Source: Vitis vinifera (lineage: Eukaryota > Streptophyta > Magnoliopsida > Vitales > Vitaceae). Taken from it: DNA of 64,000 nt. Numbering within the stretch: position 1 is the stretch's first letter; every line of letters starts with the position of its first letter. Location of the stretch: NCBI RefSeq assembly GCF_030704535.1, contig NC_081809.1:1534501-1598500 (forward strand), written 5' to 3'. A program made the position numbers and the translations under genes. Below are positions 49,981 to 61,145 of this stretch, one piece after another. The notes under the pieces were generated by a model. The model did no database searches. It was not told the DNA's origin and saw only the letters and a list, made by a program, of their open reading frames with translations.

Positions 49981-52268
49981 CAATAGGGATTTAATTAATC
50001 TGTTAAATTAATTAACAATTATGTGTAATTATAGTTATTAGTAAGAGGGCTTTCAACTTTGACGCTTTGACTTTCCATCATCCCTGTCTCTCTGCGCGTA
50101 TGCTGAGTGTAGCAGTCCCCTGGAAAATGGCTTTCCCACTCTCCAAACAACTTGTCATTTTTATTTTTGTTTCTTCTTTATTGTTTTTCTCACTGTTTTC
50201 AAGTTGAGTAGAGTTTTTGACCAACCTTCTCATGGTTTTCTTCAACATGTTTTGGACCAATTTGTAGGTATCACCTGCTGGGTTATTTCAGCATCAACTA
50301 ATAATTTGATAAAATTAATTTTTTATTGAAATTTAATGAAATAGATAATAATAATAGTGTTATCTTTTATATACCATGCATTCTGAATTTTAATAATCAA
50401 ATTATTTTTAATGATTAAATTTTAATAAATAATATTAAAATCTCATTTCATAATTCTTTTTAAACGTTAAATTCGGATGCAATTTTTAAGAATATAAATA
50501 TAAAAAAAATATTTTAATATTATATTCAATGAGTCTTTATAAACCAATTTAATAACTTAAATTCACTTAATAATTTAATTTTAAATCATTAAATAAATTA
50601 AATATATTTGATAAAATAACTTAAAATAAAAAATAAATTTAAGTAATAAATAAAACCAATTAACTTATTTTTAAATCTATATTTGTATATTAATTTTTTA
50701 TCCATTTACCCTAATTACTTCATGGTATCTTTTACTACTTCATCATCTTCATTGTTACATAACTTTTTTTACTCTAATCATAATTTATGAAAATAATTAT
50801 ATTAATTATTAATTCGATAATTTAAAATATATTTTAAATTAATTTTATTAAACACCTTGATACTTAAAGGAATAAGTTTTAAGTTAACTTAAACATAATT
50901 CAACTTAAAATTAATTTAATTCATTAAGTAATAGGTATAAATTTTATCAAATACTCACTTAGTAAATTTTAATATTTAATAAAATATTTGAAAATATTAT
51001 GTTTTATAAAAGTGTTTTAGAAATTTAATTTCCAATTACAACATCTAAATTATGATTATTTTAACCAATTTGGAATGTTGAAATAAAACCTAAAAACAAA
51101 AAAAAATAATCCATTTTTCATAAAATAAAAATTTTCCATAAAAATCAAAACTCACTTTTATTAATATTTTGATGTAAGACAAAAGAAAAATATTTTATAT
51201 GCTATGAAAAAAAACTTTTAAATTAATTAAAAAGAAAATATTGAAACAAAGAAATAAAATAAAGATTTTTATAACAATTTTCTAATATTTTGCAGGAAAA
51301 TTTATTTGAAACTTAAAATATTCATAACTTATATTTTAAAATTACTTTTTATTTGTATTACTTTATTTTTATAATTTTTCTTAAGCTAATTTTATTCATC
51401 TCTTTTAAAATTTTGGTTAAATATACTTAACCATTGGTTTAAAATTTCATCAAATATCTTAATTATTTTAAGTGAAATTGATGAATGAAAATAAGTAAAA
51501 ACAATTGAAAGCTGTCAAAAGTGTTATACTGTTTTTTTGTTTTTGAAAAATAAAAAATTGTTTTGAAAAACAGTTAGGGGAATAAGCCTAGGATGTAAAT
51601 GATGTTGAGTTTTTATTTTATCTAATTAATCCTTCCCTCTGTTTGGAAGATGGGTCTGTGCCCAAGTATTGGAATAGGGAAGTGAAAAAGAGTGGGTCAA
51701 CCCAAGGCTATGGAATCCAATTCAGCTTTGGCACCTGGTTTGGCATTACAAATTTTGCAGTTTTTCTCTGGGTGGAGACGGGCCATACCTCATACCTGAC
51801 CACCGCCACGACTCTCTTCCCGATCCATACCCACTTTTACATGTCACCTTTCTATTGGCTTTACCTTATTTTGCTTCATTTTCGCCGCATCTTTTGCTTG
51901 TGGGATCTTCATTCCTTCAATCACTTGAATTATAAGTTTTTTTTTTTTTTAATTGAATATTATTTTGTGAGATATTTTTATCCACCCAACCAGGAATCTT
52001 ATATCAACGTTTCAAATAGAAAAAAAAAAAAACGATACTTTTATGTCTAAGGAAGAAAAAAAAAAAATCACAAAAAGATATGACTTAAAAAATTATTAAT
52101 ATAATATCATGTCCTCCCCGCAAAAAAAGTTTTTAGATATTTTAAAAGTATAAATGACTTTTGACCCTAAAATATAGGGGTTGTTATAGATATAAATATG
52201 CATAATATCAGAGTTGATATTCGATCTTTATATTAATTTTTATTTATCGGAGTCTTTTATTTGTTTAA
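49981..52268. other. Gene-free AT-rich region upstream of the MYB gene
   Basis: About 50080-50270 may still be distal promoter. 50280-51600 is extremely AT-rich. An island at 51640-51910 has normal composition and an open frame, but no domain was recognised. Confidence 0.5.
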
Positions 52269-52893
52269 GAGATAATTATGTTTTGGGGGTAGATGGGCTC
52301 CCAAATTAATAAAATGTTCATATAACTCTTCAAATTGAGCCCAAGACCCAATAAAAGTATGGAAATTGAGTTGAAAGATATCATCCTTCAGTATTTTCAA
52401 AAATGCATTGTTGATTTTGAGAAAAAAAATTAATATTTTTGAAAAATATTTTTATTTAATTTAATATTTTTAAAAAATAATTTTATTTAATTTAATATTT
52501 TTTAAAAATAATTTTATTTAATTTAATATTTTTTAAAAATAAATTTATTTAATTTAATATTTAAAAAAATAATTTAATATTTTTTTTAAATACTTTAATT
52601 TAATTTAATATTTTTGAAAAAAAAATTTTAAAATTTTTGAAAAAAAAAAATTTAATATTTTTGAAAAAAAAATTATTTAATTTAATATTTTTGAAAACTA
52701 CTTTTATTTAATTTAGTATTTTTGAAAAAAAAATATTGAAAAAAAATTATTTAACTTAATTTTATAAAATATTTTATATGTGTTCTTAAAGGGTATATTT
52801 GTCCATTACTATTTCATATCCTTCAACTCAATTTGAAGAGTTATATGAACCTTTTGTTAATTTGGGGCTCATCTACCCCCAAAAGATAATTCT
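52269..52893. mobile_element. MITE-like element with long terminal inverted repeats
   Basis: The left arm (52269-52339) contains TTTTGGGGGTAGATGGGCTC and GTTCATATAACTCTTCAAAT; the right arm (about 52822-52893) is its inverted copy with few mismatches. A further match between the left side (ATTGAGTTGAAAGATATCAT, about 52367-52386) and the right arm suggests a small insertion or duplication in the left arm. Flanks TTGTTTAAG (left) and TTGTTTTAAG (right) could be a 9-10 base target duplication of the Mutator or hAT kind. The centre is an AT-rich tandem array; there is no transposase. Confidence 0.8.
52430..52750. repeat. AT-rich minisatellite inside the 52269-52893 element
   Basis: About ten degenerate copies of a 25-40 base unit, TATTTAATTTAATATTTTT followed by A-rich sequence. 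It probably expanded by slippage after the element inserted. Confidence 0.8.
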
Positions 52894-55800
52894 CCCGTTG
52901 TTTTAAGCAAGTTAAAATTTTGAAATAAAAGTTAATATTTAATTAAATAAATATTTTGATTTATTTAAATCCAATTATTAATATATTATTTTATATTATC
53001 TTTTTAAACTCTCTTTTTTTAATTTTTTTTAAATAAAATTCAAGAAAATAATATATTTATACATATAATTTTTTTCCTTTTATATTTTGTAATGAATAAC
53101 ACATAATATAAACTGAAATCCATAAGGTTATGGAGTAGACAAGACAAGAGTAAAAGACCAAAATAAAAAAAAATAAAAAAATTAGAAGATCTAATATGCA
53201 ATTTAAAATAAAAAGGTATTATTGGAAAATCACTTTTAAATGAGTATTTTCATAAAAATAGGAGAAAAAATTATATTTATATATTTTTTTTAAATTCATT
53301 TTTGTTATATTTTTTCATGTGTTAAATAATTTTTTTAAAATATAATTTTTGTTATTAATATTAATTATTTTCAAAATTTTATATAGTAAAATAAAATATT
53401 TCTTAAAAATTTTATAGGAGTGAAACATAGCCGAGATAATTAAATAGAAGCAAAATGATTAGATATGTTATTTATTAGCTTTATTTTGGGCGCATCTTTT
53501 GCCTATGGGATCATAGGGGAGTTAATAAAAGAAACTAATGAGTAATGATGTTTCTGGTTCAATTTTTCAAAACTAATAACTTTTTGAGCAAATTAAATTC
53601 TAAATCAAGAAAGGCCAAAACAAACAAGACTCAGATTTATAAAAAAATAAAAAATAAAAAATTACTAAGTTTTTAAAATAATTTAGAATTAAAAAGTGAT
53701 CGAATTAATTACAAATTTAATTAAAACTAGTAAAAAATATTCCATTTTTTATGAACATGTAATTAAAAAACTTGGTTTATTTACATATTAAAAAAAAGTA
53801 TTTTATTTGCTTTCTATTTATTTAAATAAAATATTATTATTCAGTTAAAAAAACTATTTATAAAAATGTAATATCTGGATTAGTATATTATTTTTTTAAT
53901 AAGAAATATAGATTATTATTTTGTTATAATATTACTATTCATATTTTAGTAAAACTTATTTATTTCTAATTTATTTATAATTATAATTTTTAATAATATT
54001 TTAATTAAATTTAATTGATGTTACCTAAATTGAATTTACAATTTTTTTTTTATAAAATCAAAATAAAAACTTTATTTTTAAAAACAACTAAAATTTGTTT
54101 ATCAAAATGATTTTTTCATATTCTTTAAAAATATTTTTCAAAATAACTTACCAAATTCCTACGCTTATCTTTGGATAAAATAATTTTAAAAAACATGGTC
54201 ACACCTATTTTTAAAATGTTTAAATACTTGAGCACCTTACACAACTTTTAGACTTTGACCCCCCAAAAAAAAAAGTAAGGGTCTCTTTGAAAACTATTTT
54301 TAAAATAATTTTCCATTTTTCATAATAAAATACCATGAAAATATATTTGATAAAAAAAAATTGTTTTTTGTTTTTTTATTCTTAAGAATAGAAAATATAA
54401 TGTTTTTAAGAAATATTTTTAATTATTTTAAAAAACACTTACCAAACAATCCAAGAGTTTTACTATTATATAATCTATTTTTTGTTTTTGAAATAAAAAA
54501 TACATCAAATGACATCAAATCTTCTTTTCTACATTTCTTGTTCACGGGAGTCTTTCATTTGTGTTATTACTTTTTATGTCATCTTCCTACTTCTACTATT
54601 CTATGAGTCTTATCCCTCACGCTTAGTCAGTATGATATGAAAACCTGATCGAGACTTATGATCTTTTCTTCCCTCCCGCCATCTTGACTACTTCCCATCC
54701 ACAAATCAACCCGGCCCCTACTCCCCCTAGTCATTTAATTCTCAAATATCATCTTTCCTTTTTATTAAAAAAAAAAAAAAAACAGTTTAACAACATTAGG
54801 ATTACTCAATATTTGTAATATTTATATAAAAAAAATATTACGTGTACGTAGAGATCACATGTAAAATAAGAGAAGAAAATTTTAAATTATTTCGACTATT
54901 GATGTAATTCTTATCGTATACGTAACACATCTAAACTTGAGAATCTACTAATTGAACGAAGATAAAAAAAGTCATAATGATGAAGACCTTTTTACGATTA
55001 TAATGAGATGTATTTTTTTTCAATTCTTTATGACTAAACTCTAAATTATAAGAAGGTTAAATATAATAGGGATTGTTAATCAACAATTGCTCAACTTATG
55101 TAACTCTTTTCACTCAACTGTTAGATGGGTTTGTAGAAAAGGAGTGATCGGAATGTTGTTTCTAGAATGCTCCTTTGATGGTAATGTTAACTTGAGGACT
55201 TTTAGGTGGAGTTTTCATATGGGTTTAGAGTGCATATATTTACCCTTTCATATTTGATGTCTTTTTATAACAGAGGGGTCTCGTAAAATTGATCGTACAT
55301 TTATGGTTGACATTTATAACAACTTTAATATACATCAACGACCAATTCCTTAGTTATCAAAAATCAACAATTTATAATATGTGATGTGATTGTCTGTTTT
55401 GAATCATGTATAATGTGACGGTTGCATTTATATATTTGGTACTTGAAATAAAATTACGAGTTTCAATTGACTTCTACACCCGATAAATAGTACACCCTAA
55501 CGAGGCCAATCAACCTCTAAAGTCCACACAAACAAATTTATCATTCAATGAGACAATACTTCAATCCAACAAGCTAATTAGACAATTCGACTTCACAAAC
55601 TTTTCGAAATCTTTTCTATAATGATAAAAGTTCGGTTTCGACTGTATAATACAACATATCTAACGTCACCAATTTGATTTTTTAAAAAAATAATAGTAAT
55701 ATTTTAAAATTGGTTAAATGCGACATATTTTACTCAAATAATGGATAACAATCTTCACGACCAACTAGTGATCGGTGACGTACCCATTACTATGTCTTTA

Positions 55801-58289
55801 AATTATCACATTTATTGTACGGGCTCTGTACAAAGACACACTAAGCTTTCCATTTTTTTTTTCTTATTAAATTAAATTTTTTAACTCTATTCAGATTTCA
55901 GATATAGTTGTAAGTGGGAAGAGAGAAACATGACTTTTTAAAAGATACCACTATTTTTAACTTTCACATGCCAACAAAAGACTTACTACTTCTTCTTATG
56001 GATGCTTCATGGCCCACCTTGTAAGTATCAATGGATGCTGTTCGACCACGCTCGTCCCAGTACAAAAATAATAATAAATTATAAAAAAAGGAAAAAAAAA
56101 AAAAAAAAAAGGGAGTAACCAACAACAATATATTGTATAATAATCATCTAAGCACTTTGGCATTTGCTGCACTCATAATTTAATTTAATTTAATTTAATA
56201 ATTTTTTAAAAGAGGTGATATTTAATGTAGCGATAATCACGTGTTTGGGAAATGCATGCACTTCAATTGGGCAAGGGCCTGTTTGTCTCTTGCGGCTGGG
56301 AACATCAATTTAATTTAATTTAATTTTATTTAATTAGGATTTGGGTGTGTTATTGTTTAAGGTGGTATGAAATATGCCACTATGATTGATTGCATCTAAT
56401 AAAGCAAAGGAAAATGGGATCCACCCACTTAATGTAAATATTATAATATATAGACATATATACATACTTCAATCCGACTGTGGACTTTTAAGAAGTGGGT
56501 CCAAACCTTTTTTCAATAATTCAATGACCCAATTAGTAAGCTTCCATTAATGTCCATTTAATATTGCTTCTAAGATAGAATAAAATTGTTAATATTTTTT
56601 TTTTAAAGAAAAGGTTACTTCCACTTTAAATGAAATTAAAAAGTAAGGTTAATTTCTTCACATGTCCCGAGTTTAAATATATATAATTACAATCGGTTTC
56701 AAATTTCGTAAATTAGCATTATTATAAATTTATTTCAATTATCAAGAATAAAAAAAAATTAGATAAGAATGTTCTAAAATTTATTATTTAAAAAATAAAA
56801 TTTATATATGAAATATATTTATGAGAATGCTGGTGACATCTCATATCGGATAGAGGAAAAAATTCTTAACACTATATAAGTATGGACTAACCCTGTAAAC
56901 ATGTTTTAAAATCATGAGGGTTCCTTTATATCCAAAGCGGATAATATTTATACGATTGGGTCAATTAATAATAATGTATTTATACTAAACTTTAAAGGGT
57001 TTCAATAAAATTAACCAAAAAAATTACATTTTATTTTTTCTGCACATCAATTTGTATTTTTTTAATCAATAATCACTTTAAAATTCTTGTATTATTATGT
57101 GCGGTATAATTAAATAATATTACTTTAACACTTACACGTGAACTTACTTCAAAAATTGTTCATGATGTACTTATCATTTTATTTCTCGTTTAAAACGATT
57201 TTGCAAAGGGAAAATAAGATTAACACGTTTATTTACTTGGTGAGATACTTTGAGGAAATCATTAAAAAAAGTTCATCAATTTCACATGGTCAAATTTGTT
57301 GATTAGAATCTCTTATTAGCAATAAATACAAATCATTACTTAGCATAGTTATTTGGACAAAGGAAGAAAAAAACCCTAGCAATGAACCACATGACTAAAA
57401 ATTTCAAAGAAATGGATTGATCAAAATAAATGAAGAAAATGAATCATGATTTGGTGTTTTTTATAGACTTTTCTGAACTAGGCAACTAGGAGTGCTTTAG
57501 TGAAATATTAAATTATGAAAAATTTCATTACAAAATCATTCTATATTGGAATATAAAATGGCCAAAAAAAAAAAAAAAAAGGGAAGTATAAAGTAAGGAT
57601 AGTGTGAAAACGGATCTCACACAAAAAAAAAAAAAAAGTAAAGGAAAGATTAAAGTATGTTCTAGAGGGATTCTAGGGTGGGGGGTCAGTTCCTTACTCC
57701 CCAAAAGGAGGCTGGAGGTGGAAAGCAGCGCAAAAACACTTAAACTATATGATCCATAAACCATTTTTCCTTGACACGTGCCCCACACTGCTTATCCTTT
57801 CTTCTGGGACTCTAATTCCAAGCAACTCTTTTTAATTTTTTACTGTTTAATTGTACTATTTTATTCGAAAGTTATCCTATTGAAGTATGTATGATTGATT
57901 GATTCCATGGATAATGGTTGTTTGGATGTCTTAAAGCTTAATACACCGTTTGTTTACACTTTTTTGAGAAGCAAAAATCTCTTTATTAATCTTAATAAGA
58001 GTTTTTATATTTATTAAACTACTTTTATTTTAAAAGTTTATAATTTAAAGAAGAACTTAATATAAAAATTAAGAAAATATTATTTTTTTAGAAACTTTAT
58101 TTTGACTTATATAAGAACTCTAAAATTAAAAAAATATCATAATCGATAAATAAAAAGTAAAATAGATCGATGAGGCTACTTTTGTTTTAAATCTTAAATT
58201 ATAGCAAGGTATTAGAAAATTCAAGACAAAATGCAAAAGAAATAAAAAAATTAAAAGAGAATATCGTATTTTCATTTTCCATTTTCATT
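52894..58289. other. Gene-free AT-rich region
   Basis: I see no gene. About 54275-54460 resembles the AT-rich MITE family of SCPL intron 9. (TTTAA)n runs lie at 56180-56205 and 56307-56332. A-tracts interrupt the sequence at 56092-56112, 57567-57580 and 57623-57637. Short islands at about 55980-56070 and 57660-57810 have normal composition but no recognisable content. Confidence 0.5.
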
Positions 58290-59902
58290 ATTATTGTTAT
58301 TGTCATCCGTAATAAGAGCCATAATATGATTTGATTGAGAGATTAAGAAAATCTTCACTTTGGTTACTTATTTGTTTTAGAGAAAAAAAATCATAATAAT
58401 AAAATATTTAGCAAAGATATTTGATTAATAAATGACCAATTTGTGTTACATGTAACCCTGAGTTAACAAAAATATTCAAGATGTTTGATCAAGACCTTAA
58501 ATAAAGATTAATATAATATTTTAAAATGGATGAATAATTCATATGTATATGATATGAACAAACTTTAGAATATCTTCATGTAATTTAGCCTTTAAACAAT
58601 AATATTAAAAAAAATATTTTTTTTTCAATAATACATAAGCCATACAATATTTTTATGTTAGTAATAATATTATCATATTGAGAACTCTCACAGAGCAAGG
58701 TATATCCGTATATGCTTTTGAATAATTGGAAGTAGTTGGAACTCCAATACCAACCCCTACGGTCCTACCATCGATCAAGATGGGAATAGGTTTAAATAAT
58801 AAGAGTAGGGTTGGGATAGGTGTGACTCCTCCCAACCCATTTTGTTACCATCCTTCAATCTCAATGTTCCTAGCAATCATGTTACCATATTGGGAACATT
58901 TACATGTGTTGGAGTGAGGATATATATGCTTTTGAATAGTTGGAAACTTAAGAAAAAAGTTACTGATATGACGATCAAAGGACGAGCGATTGAATATATT
59001 AAGAGTTTCAAGTGAATGTATTAAGGTTTTTATTTTCGATTGTCACTAAGAAGAATATTATTATTACCATCCATGCTAGAAGTGATACGGTGATTTGATT
59101 AAATTAATCTTTGTTTTTAATTATAATTAGAGATTAAAAAATCGTCGCTTTGCTTATTTATGTTTTTTAGAAAAAAAATATATTAAAAAATAATGAAATT
59201 GAACGGATTTGGAAGATTTATAAGCAATACCTATAGATGGAATGAACTTTTTATAACATTGCCCACTTAATTCCAAATTGCTAGTAAAGTAAACAAAACT
59301 TCAAAAAGTGACAAGAAAAAATAATTTAAAGTTCTCTTGCTATAATGAAACTTTAATAGGATGGTCAAAGATGTTAGAACCTCCAAGGGAGAGGCATATA
59401 ACAAGATGCTCAATTTTTTTTGATCAAAACCTTAAATAGAGGTCAATTTAATATCTAATCAATAAATGATTATTTTAAATTATCTGTAACCTCAATTTAA
59501 CCGAAATATCCAATATATTTGATAAGATCTTGAATGAATGAAGGGGAAGGTAATTTGGTGAAGACCTTGAATGAATGAAGGTCAATACAATATTTTAGAT
59601 ATGAACCACCTTGTAAGACTTTGGTATGATTTACCCTTTGAATAATTCATCCATATTCTCCCTCATTTTTTTTTTATCACTTAAGTTATTTTTTTCAATA
59701 ATACATAAGTTACACAATATTTTAAATGTTATCAATAAAATTAATGACCATATTAAGAAAATTCACTTGTAATGGAATTAGCGCAATAAGAATGTATTTT
59801 TGAATAGTTAGAACTCTTGTACTAGTTCCATCAATTTAAATATTTTTTGGAATAGGATGAAAAGAGATTTAAATAACAGTTAATTTCACTCACCAAATAT
59901 TA

Positions 59903-60034
59903 GGATTTGACTAAATATACTTGATCTTATTGATTTACGATTTTATCAAATATCAACTCTCCACTCAAAATAAGAGTGGTATTCGATGAAATTTCAAACT
60001 AATAAGATTCGAGTATATTAATTTAACCAAAACA
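59903..60034. mobile_element. Fold-back element, about 130 bases
   Basis: The two halves are near-complete inverted copies: TTTGACTAAATATACTTGAT..TTATTGATTT on the left and the complement of AAACTAATAAGATTCGAGTA..TTTAACCAAA on the right. The arms continue inward through ATCAAATATCAACTCT / AGTGGTATTCGATGAAAT. It lies only in unit B of the surrounding duplication. Part of a similar arm occurs near 51415-51465. Confidence 0.65.
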
Positions 60035-60180
60035 TGAAGAGAATAGAATGAAATTAATGGCAATAAGTCTGACCCATCCTAAAACTGTTTCATTACCATT
60101 CCTAAATCTGAAGGTTGCCAATAACTATTACTATATTTGGAACACTCGCATGTGATGGAACAAGTGCATATTTATATATA

Positions 60181-61028
60181 GGGGGTTGTTATTTGCAACA
60201 ACCCTTTTGCTAAACATAACACTTTTTTGTTACATATTTTTTTTCTTTCACATATACCCTTTTTAATAAAGAATTCTCTATAATCTCCTCTCAACATATT
60301 AAACCTAAATTATAGTTGATTAGGGTTGCGAATCACATACGAAATATAATGAATGACAAAATTCAATCATCTGATAACAATTTTTAGGTAAGATTTATAA
60401 CTTTCAATTTTTTTTTATAAAGAAATATATGTATATATTTATCAAAAAAAAAAAACTAACAACCTAGGTGGGGCTCCGACGATTGTCATATGCAATATTT
60501 TTGTTTGGGTTACAAAAAAAATCATATTGAATACAATAAAAATATATTTTTTAAAAACCTATTCCAATTTAATATTGTTTATTTTAAAATTTTAATAATA
60601 ATTTTTATTTTAAAATTTTGAGTTATGATTTTCACATTAAAACATTAAATATAATAAAAATATTTTACGTAATATACTTTTGATGAGAAAATCATTTTAT
60701 AATTTATTATTTAAAGAAATTATTTTGTTTTAAAATATAAGAAGAATATGAAAAACAAGTGAGTGTGAAAAAATAAAAGAAATAAAAAGAAAAAAAAAAC
60801 AAAGTTTATGTGTGGTGAGGGATTGGGTGGATTGAAATGAAAAGGAAAAAAAAAAAAAAAAGAATATCAAAACGTGGGATAAGGGTTGGGAAAAAAAAAG
60901 GTACAGTTGAAACATGAGGTTGGGGAGGAAAGAGAGGGGAGAGGGGAGGGAGGGGAAAGGAATAAGGAAGGGTAGTTCAGGAATTTAAAATATTGCATTA
61001 ATAAAAATAGTGTTATAAATAACAATCG
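60181..61028. mobile_element. Insertion of about 850 bases with short terminal inverted repeats
   Basis: The left end GGTTGTTATTTGCAACAAC and the reverse complement of the right end (GATTGTTATTTATAACACT) match. TATATA-type sequence flanks both sides. Unit A of the surrounding duplication runs straight through the same point without this block, acting as an empty site. No transposase frame is visible, so a non-autonomous DNA element is likely. Confidence 0.65.
60731..60975 (+). repeat. Polypurine tract
   Basis: About 240 bases with very few pyrimidines on the plus strand, ending in GGGGAGAGGGGAGGGAGGGG. It lies inside the 60181-61028 insertion. Such tracts can form triplex or, with the G runs at the end, quadruplex structures. 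Confidence 0.75.
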
Positions 61029-61145
61029 AGTATATATGTACTTATACTTTTGATGTACAGCTGGAAACCAAAGAAAGATTTTGTCAAACTAACAGCCGAA
61101 GAATGAGTACTGAATGTATGGAGAGTTTCAAGTAAACCCGCAAGG

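Larger units (their letters stand above)
58290..61145. repeat. Diverged tandem segmental duplication carrying later insertions
   Basis: Unit A (about 58290-59036) and unit B (about 59051-60180 continuing at 61029-61145) share, in order: GTGATTTGATT / TGATTTGATTGAG, GATCAA.ACCTTAAATA, TTTCAATAATACATAAG, TTTTGAATA.TT.GAA, GGAACA....CATGTG.TGGA, CTGGAAAC/TTGGAAAC and GAGAGTTTCAAGT/AAGAGTTTCAAGT. Unit B is longer because of insertions at about 59881-60045 and 60181-61028. Confidence 0.75.

Noticed and set aside
51643..52050. A 135-codon plus-strand frame.
   Set aside because: It passes through T- and A-tracts; the normal-composition half has no recognisable domain.
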